Notes under the pieces: generated by a model | Told to the model about the DNA's origin: nothing | What the model saw: only the letters and a program-made list of their open reading frames with translations | Database searches by the model: none | Shown here: positions 58,701 through 64,000 of the stretch, piece after piece | Numbering within the stretch: position 1 is the stretch's first letter | Layout of the letters: every line of letters begins with the position of its first letter | Assembly (NCBI GenBank): GCA_949358305.1 | Contig: OX442314.1 | Location: forward strand, 63,187,369 to 63,251,368 | Source of the DNA: Strigamia acuminata | Lineage: Eukaryota; Arthropoda; Chilopoda; Geophilomorpha; Linotaeniidae | Length of the DNA stretch: 64,000 nt | Reading direction: 5' to 3' | Position numbers and translations under genes: made by a program

Positions 58701-59150
58701 AATTTGTGTGCAAACCCGTGCATTATTTTTATCCAAAATTCCTTTCTAGTGCATCAAAATGCACATCTTTTGTCCAGGATCCCATCATTGAGAATTGTTC
58801 AAATCTAAGATATCCCATTTACGTTCCCAACACGAATCCCGATTTTGCAAAGCGATAACCGCAGCTCTGCCCCAGCTCATTCCTATTTATAGCAGTACGT
58901 GCCGCATTAACAAATACAATAAGTAACAAATTAGTAACTGACCGACATCGCAGACGAGTGAACCGGGCTCCAAGTCGACGAGGAACTGGCAGACACGTGG
59001 CCAGGCTTTAGATCGGTGTTTGGCGAAATGTGGAGCAATCTGAGCGTAAACATCGTGCACGTACGCCTTTTCTAGCGCCAAGGAACGCGCCTCGCGTTCT
59101 TGTCGAAACTGACGTTGATGTTGATGGTGTTCGGCTTCCTCTTCGGACAT
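52704..59150 (-). CDS. TRMT9B: TRMT9B/KIAA1456-type tRNA methyltransferase-like protein
   Basis: Minus-strand exons 59150-58943, 56966-56671, 55445-55388, 55290-55179 and 55113-52704 make 1027 codons plus stop; all phases agree. ATG at 59150 follows an acceptor at 59166, so a 5' UTR exon lies upstream. Family: Trm9-like SAM-dependent methyltransferases acting on wobble uridine tRNA with Trm112; the B paralogue is linked to stress and synapse control. Seen: ALEKAYVHDVYAQIAPHFAK, SAM motif DVGCGNGKYL, NLGSDRC, CDNLHLPFRDESFDAALSVA, IHHLATTERR, then QDVLVPW, then a ~780-residue Ser-rich disordered insert with Asn runs, then the conserved end YYHVFREGELDQLIEKYVEN and ISSYYDHANWCIIAEK. The split methyltransferase with a large insert is typical of TRMT9B and not of the compact Trm9. 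The last exon is about 60% GC in a ~30% GC setting. Confidence 0.92.
55446..56251. repeat. AT minisatellites in a TRMT9B intron
   Basis: 55830-55960 holds AAAAAATTGATACATTCTCA units and 55975-56190 holds ~31-bp units with TTTTTACGTATAAAAATTGA. 55525-55570 resembles the end of MITE family B (CTAGGGTTTCTCCGGGAG). Confidence 0.85.
56252..56435. mobile_element. Pogo-like MITE family F, copy 1 (184 bp)
   Basis: CAGTTGAAACTTTTTATAAC and, on the other strand, CAGTCGAAGCTCTTTATAAC are the termini. TA flanks both sides (56250-56251, 56436-56437). The interior is CGTTATAACGAA words. TA duplication with CAG...CTG ends fits the pogo branch of Tc1/mariner. Confidence 0.88.
57227..57783. mobile_element. 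Pogo-like MITE family F, copy 2 (557 bp)
   Basis: CAGTCGAAACTCTTTATAAC at both ends (perfect inverted), TA at 57225-57226 and 57784-57785. It shares GCCATAGAACACCATGTTA with copy 1 in inverted orientation. Lies in the first coding intron of TRMT9B. Confidence 0.93.
58040..58680. repeat. Minisatellites in the first TRMT9B intron
   Basis: 58040-58350 holds ~22-bp TTGCCTAAAATTGCATTTA units. 58425-58570 holds 22-bp GAGCACAAAATTGCATCGTT units. Confidence 0.93.
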
Positions 59151-59165
59151 TACCAACTCACGTGG

Positions 59166-60319
59166 CTGCAAAACACATTCCATTCATTTACACATTGGTT
59201 TCTATTCATTTATCGTCTACAGAGTATATATCGTATATCTGTTGGCGTTTGAGCGATATTGACCCATAAAAGCCATTTATCTTGCCAACACATAGTTGGA
59301 ATAGTGTCTTATAATTATTGTTATTATTATTGATTATTATTCCTGTCTCGGACGTTTTCAACATATTTATTTCTTAAATATGATTATTAAAGCGCATGGT
59401 GCCGTAATATGAGGGCATTTTAACACCGGGCACCATGCAGCTCTGTATTTGTCAATATCTTTAAGAAACCCCATGATGCCAATCGCAGATCTCTAATTCT
59501 GCGCGGACCTCCAGTAATACACGAGGAAAATATTTCTATACAGAAATGTTTGAAACTAAGTTATTTCACAAAGATTAACAATGACAAAGTCAGACTGTAC
59601 GGCCTCTAATGGCGCGCGGGCCTCCATTTGTGCGCGGGCAAATTTTTTTTTATGCATACACCGCTTGGGGGCGTTATCGGAAGATATACGGTACACAAAA
59701 TGGCGCTTTGCGTTCAGCCGTACGTGGAAATCGGATGGAGTTTTGTAGCCAATCCATTTTATTCTTCCTCCGTCCATAAACGCGGCTTTGTCGCTCGTTT
59801 TATTTCAACGACCGGTTGATTGTCTCAACATGGGGGTTAAAGCAGGAACACTTAGGTCGAAATTGACCCAATTTTTTTCCCTCCACGTTACATACATTAT
59901 ATATTGTTATATCTTAATTGGAAGATACGGCAACAGGTGGCACATTAATTCAATTACAGCGCACACTGTTTGATTAAAATTAATTACCTTCATTTGAAAC
60001 CTACACTTCTGTAATTACCTAAAGTTGCGGCAGAAATTTCATCTAATTTTCCACGTATTGTGTCTTTATTTATTGGATGTTTATTAAACAGTGCCGGCCA
60101 GGAGGGTGTGCAGGGATATGCGGTGTAACCTTCGGCTTTACGCAGTTTACCTTCGGCTTGATGCCTTGTTCACACCCGAGAATTTGGGCTCGTCTAACAA
60201 TGGAATCAAGCCTCTGGTTCATGGTGTGAATTATCCAGTTTCAAAGCGTTTAAATTAGATATTGGAAAGCTTTCGGCAGTATGTCGTATGCTTTCGGCAG
60301 TACGCCTTACAATTTCAGC
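59166..60319. other. Upstream of TRMT9B; probable promoter patch, otherwise gene-free
   Basis: A GC-richer patch at 59600-59800 with AAAATGGCGC could hold the TRMT9B promoter or first exon. No other gene or RNA recognised. Confidence 0.35.
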
Positions 60320-60807
60320 TAGGGTTTCGGTACCGAGATACCGGACGAGAAATCTCGGTACCGGGAACCGGGAAATTTCAAAAATTACCGGTTCCGTCAA
60401 AACGTCATTGTAACGTTACATATTTATAATGTTTCAATGATGAAAATGGCCGTTTTTGATGAAAAATGGCTACAAATGGCCATTTTGACAAACAATGGCA
60501 ATTTTTAACATTAAAATGGCTAAAAATAGCCATTTTTATCATGAAAAGTAGCTAAAAACGGCTAAAAATGGCCATTTTACTATGAAAAACGGCTGAAAGT
60601 GGCCATTTTTACTATGAAAAATGGCCACCAATGGCCATTTTGATAAAAAACGGCCATTTTTACTGTCAAAAATGGCTAAAAATGGCCATTTTTGACAAAA
60701 ATCGTCTGACCTTTTTTTAGTCCCGGAAGTACCGATTTCCCGGGAGTACCAGCCATTTTGGTATCGGTAACCGGGAACCGGAAAAGGGCGGGAAAACAGA
60801 AACCCTA
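60320..60807. mobile_element. MITE family B, copy 2 (488 bp), inverted relative to copy 1
   Basis: TAGGGTTTCGGTACCGAG...GGGCGGGAAAACAGAAACCC with a central AAATGGCCATTTTT-type minisatellite (60430-60720). Confidence 0.87.
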
Positions 60808-61071
60808 ATTTTGGCAGTATGTGGTGTGCTGTCAGCAGTATGCCGTGTGATTTTGACGTAATGTAAGCTTAGGGTTGCCATGTTTAAATTAAGACTACAA
60901 TGTTCAAAATCTAGGACAATCCATTAAAATTCTTAAAGACGACAAGACCAGGTCCCACCATGGGGTTCCGTAATAACTGCAGAAGTAATAACCGCAGAAA
61001 TGAGTGACAAAGTTAAAATCTGGACATCATAAACTGAATAATAGCAGAATGAATAACCACGAAATTAAAAA

Positions 61072-61438
61072 ATCGCCTAGTTTAAACGCCCGGGTTCATT
61101 AAGATGCCGGCCCCGATTAAGCGCCGGGTCCTCAAAAAAGCCGATTTTTTTGCGGAAAAATGGTAATTTAGCAGAAAAATGGTGATTTTTGCAGACAAAA
61201 TGGTGATTTTGCAAAAAAAAATGGTGATCATTGCAGACAAAATGGTGATTTTTGCAGAAAAAATGGTGATTTTTGCCGAAAAAATGGCGATTAATGCGGA
61301 TAAATTGGTGATTTTTGCAGAAAAATCACTTTTTTTTGCGAAAAATCGCCGACTTTCCAGTTATGCGCCGGACCCAAAAAACACCAGGCTTTAAATAAAT
61401 ATTAAACGCTCGGGCATTTAAACGAGGCGGTACAGTAT
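61072..61438. mobile_element. MITE family D, copy 2 (left end eroded)
   Basis: The right end CGAGGCGGTACAGTAT matches copy 1. The left end keeps only CGCCTAGTTTAAACGCCCGG. The centre is ~21-bp AATGGTGATTTTTGCAGA units (61150-61330). Confidence 0.8.
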
Positions 61439-61751
61439 TGATTACATGCGGAATTTTAAAATGGCAAAAATTTCAATACCGGCCTTTCTTTAACAAAAAC
61501 GGGTGAGGTTATGTTCGTGGGGGGTCAAACACCGCCCCCTTGTTAAGGATTCGTAGGAATAATTGCACAACCGCGGAATGAATAAACGCGAATGAATAAG
61601 CACGGAATACTTTTCTGCGCTTATTCTTTCCGCGCCAGGCATTGTAACCCCTCGCCATTGATTTTTCAGGTTTTTGTTTAGTTTTTTTTAAAATTAAATT
61701 AAAATTTCAATTGACGCTCAAGCGTTCAAGTAGTTTGGCGAGTCTCGGTTA

Positions 61752-62079
61752 GGGGCCGTCCATAAATTACGTAACGCTAATGTTTCGATTTTTAGACCCC
61801 CTCCCCCCTCTTGTAACAAGGTCGTAACAAATCCACAAACCCCCCCTAGAATATTACGTAACAAAACTCACCCCCCCCCCCCAAAAAAAAAAAAATTTGA
61901 TACATGCTTATAATACAAAAATTTTCAAAAATTCAAAAAAAATTTTAAAAATGTTAAAAAAAATTTTGTTACGTAACATTTTTAGAACCCCCCCCCCTCC
62001 CCGTCGTAACAACCTGTAACAAAATTTGAAACCCTTTCCCCCCCCCCCTCCAGGCGTTACGTAATTTATGGACGGCCCC
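61752..62079. mobile_element. MITE family G, copy 1 (328 bp), perfect 26-bp inverted ends
   Basis: GGGGCCGTCCATAAATTACG... is repeated exactly inverted over 26 bp. TTA flanks both sides (61749-61751, 62080-62082). The interior has C- and A-runs and repeated GTAACAA words. The 3-bp TTA duplication is compatible with PIF/Harbinger-like elements. Confidence 0.92.
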
Positions 62080-62082
62080 TTA

Positions 62083-63146
62083 TGGGGAAACTAAGGAGGA
62101 AAAAAAATTAAGCATAAAAAAAATCACGTTTACCCGGACTTTCCTCGACCCCTTAAAAAAAATCTATTTCCGGGAAAACCCAGACGCAATGCCGCAAGCT
62201 TACGGCTTTTCCCACGACTCCAGCAACACGAACACACATTGTTGTGCGCGAGCCAACGGGGCCACACTCGGCTCCCTCGTATCTCCCATGGTGCATTGCG
62301 TCACCATTAGAAGGGAATAAAGTTTATTGAGCCGAGATGTGTCCTTTTGGGCGAAACGAGTCAACGGCGGCCGTTGGGAAAGCCGGAATGGGTCTCAACA
62401 TGTCACGTGTTGTTAAAGATGTGCGACCGAGATGAATAATTGACCGACCTCCATCTCTCGTGGCCCGAAATGGAGTTATCTCAAGCGTCGCAAACTTGCT
62501 TTCATGTTTAACTCGTGACTAGCTGACAGTTTTAACGGGAGATTATAAGTTTAGTGTGAATTTTAACTCACCTTCGCCGTGCTCGTTTGGCGGGCGCATG
62601 TGTTGCGTTTAATTCACATTTGCCACAAGCGAATGTGTAATGGCAATGAAGAGTGTAGCTGCGCCGCTTTACACGCGCTGCGCATGCGTCAAAGATCAAT
62701 AATTGGTGCAAGAGGAAATTGTAAAGCAGGTTAGAGTTTAAGGCCACTTTGAGGACGTAAAATAGCGCTTGGTGAAGAGGAAATGGCGTATTTTTGGATT
62801 TATTTCGTTTTATTTTTAAAATAGGCTCGGAATGACAACGTGTGATTTTTTTAAAGGGGAAAATAGAAAATTAAAAAATAAATAAATAAAATATAATTAA
62901 TTTTGTGAATATTTAATTTTTTAAATAGAATTCTAACTAAATCATTTTTCGTAATATTTTTTTTAAAAATGATTTCGAAATTTCATTTTTCGGTACGAAA
63001 ATTGGTTGCTACTGGTTAATTGGGGCTGTGAGTCAGAATTAGGAAATTAATTGGCAGGTGGTTAGTTGCAGGTGCGAGAGTGGGACGATTGCATTGTATT
63101 AAAACTTAAAAGAATTTAAAACGTGAAAAATCAAGAAATAAGTTAA
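62083..63146. other. Gene-free stretch
   Basis: 62160-62700 is less AT-rich with several CG-containing words but no reading frame or RNA gene that I can support; the rest is AT-rich. Confidence 0.4.
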
Positions 63147-63415
63147 GGGGTCATCCGTAAATTACGTAACACACCAAGGGGGGGGGTGTGGTGTATTGAC
63201 ACCACAATGAATTATGCAGGTTTAAGTGCATTGAAAAAGTACATTGTAGGGAGGGGGTTTCAAATTTTGTTACGTTTCACGTAAAAAAAAATTAAATTTT
63301 AAATAATCAAAATATAATCGTTTTTTATACGATTTTTGAAAAATTTGGGGATTTCGGTTTTGTTACCGCGTCTAAAAATCCACAATTTTGCGTTACGTGA
63401 TTTATGGACTGCCCC
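63147..63415. mobile_element. MITE family G, copy 2 (269 bp)
   Basis: GGGGTCATCCGTAAATTACG... against GGGGCAGTCCATAAATCACG... on the other strand. Flanks TAA / TAC, a decayed version of the TTA pattern. Confidence 0.85.
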
Positions 63416-64000
63416 TACTAACAAAAATAAGAACACCCTCAAATCCCAACTCGCAGAGTTATTTTTGACCCAAGAAATGACATGTTTTATCCTTTCAATT
63501 TGATTCCAAAGTTAAATCAATAATTGGAATAAACAAAAAAAGCCATTTTTGCTTCAAATTTTATTTGTAAAAAATTTTCTCTTTAGTGTTGTTTTGAAAA
63601 ACCCCTAATGGTTGTTGACTTCACCACATCGCCCATTTTTCTTTTTCCGTCGACTGAATTAGATCTAGTTTGAACTTGAGATTCCTGGGGTGCCTACTAG
63701 CAGAAACTAGCAATTGATTGCTGTTCGAACGAGAAGCGGATGATGTTTTTTTTGTGTCTGATGAATGCGACTTTGTATTTATTTTTTTATTTTTTTTTCC
63801 TGTATATTTATTCACCGCAATTCTATTCGCGTGATTCATGCTTCACTCGTTTTCAGGTTTCAAGGTTGAAATTCAGACACACATATATTTATTATTTTGA
63901 TTTTTGGTATGTATGTGAGTTAGATCCATTAGGGACATAAAACCACGTAATAATATAAAAAAAGAGTAAATTACGTAATTCGGATCACGCAATTGTGGGT
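63416..64000. other. Gene-free right edge
   Basis: AT-rich, nothing recognised. TTACGTAATT near 63972 may begin another element. Confidence 0.35.

Overview
This is an intron-bearing, very AT-rich animal nuclear sequence. The taxon is not fixed by what I can read; an invertebrate is likely. The evidence is three spliced animal genes whose exon phases all close correctly: an Rbfox-type RNA-binding protein (38.5-41.2 kb, +), a CENP-P kinetochore protein (42.8-46.5 kb, +) and a TRMT9B/KIAA1456-type tRNA methyltransferase-like protein (52.7-59.2 kb, -). Retained CENP-P argues against Drosophila and Caenorhabditis, which are known to lack most CCAN subunits.

Layout. 1-4.1 kb is the 3' part of an LTR retroelement: an unrecognised ORF open at the left edge, a polypurine tract and a putative 3' LTR. 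From 4.14 to 12.03 kb and again from 23.85 to 25.83 kb runs one satellite array. It is built on a ~20-bp unit and interrupted by a ~155-bp spacer in an 858 + 412 bp higher-order pattern. A Copia element (217-bp identical-looking LTRs, CATAT target duplication) landed in the array. A second, intact-looking Copia element in opposite orientation (477-bp LTRs, AAAAC target duplication) landed in its gag gene. The two use different parts of initiator-Met tRNA as predicted primers.

25.8-34.5 kb is a transposon graveyard. It holds 38-bp terminal-repeat units around a Ulp1/C48-type protease ORF that is itself split by a 930-bp hAT element, an LTR relic, two copies of a 393-bp MITE, a 310-bp hAT MITE with a perfect 8-bp target duplication, and a broken intronless copy of the splicing factor gene CWC22.

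34.5-64 kb holds the three host genes. Their introns and flanks are packed with small inverted-repeat elements of several unrelated families. Most of these carry a short AT-rich minisatellite in their middle. A CENP-B-type helix-turn-helix ORF lies 1 kb downstream of CENP-P. The Rbfox homologue has two TGCATG sites just upstream of its 93-nt RRM exon, the arrangement known for Rbfox autoregulation in vertebrates. Exon joins were made by eye from splice consensus, phase and family similarity; no database search was run.
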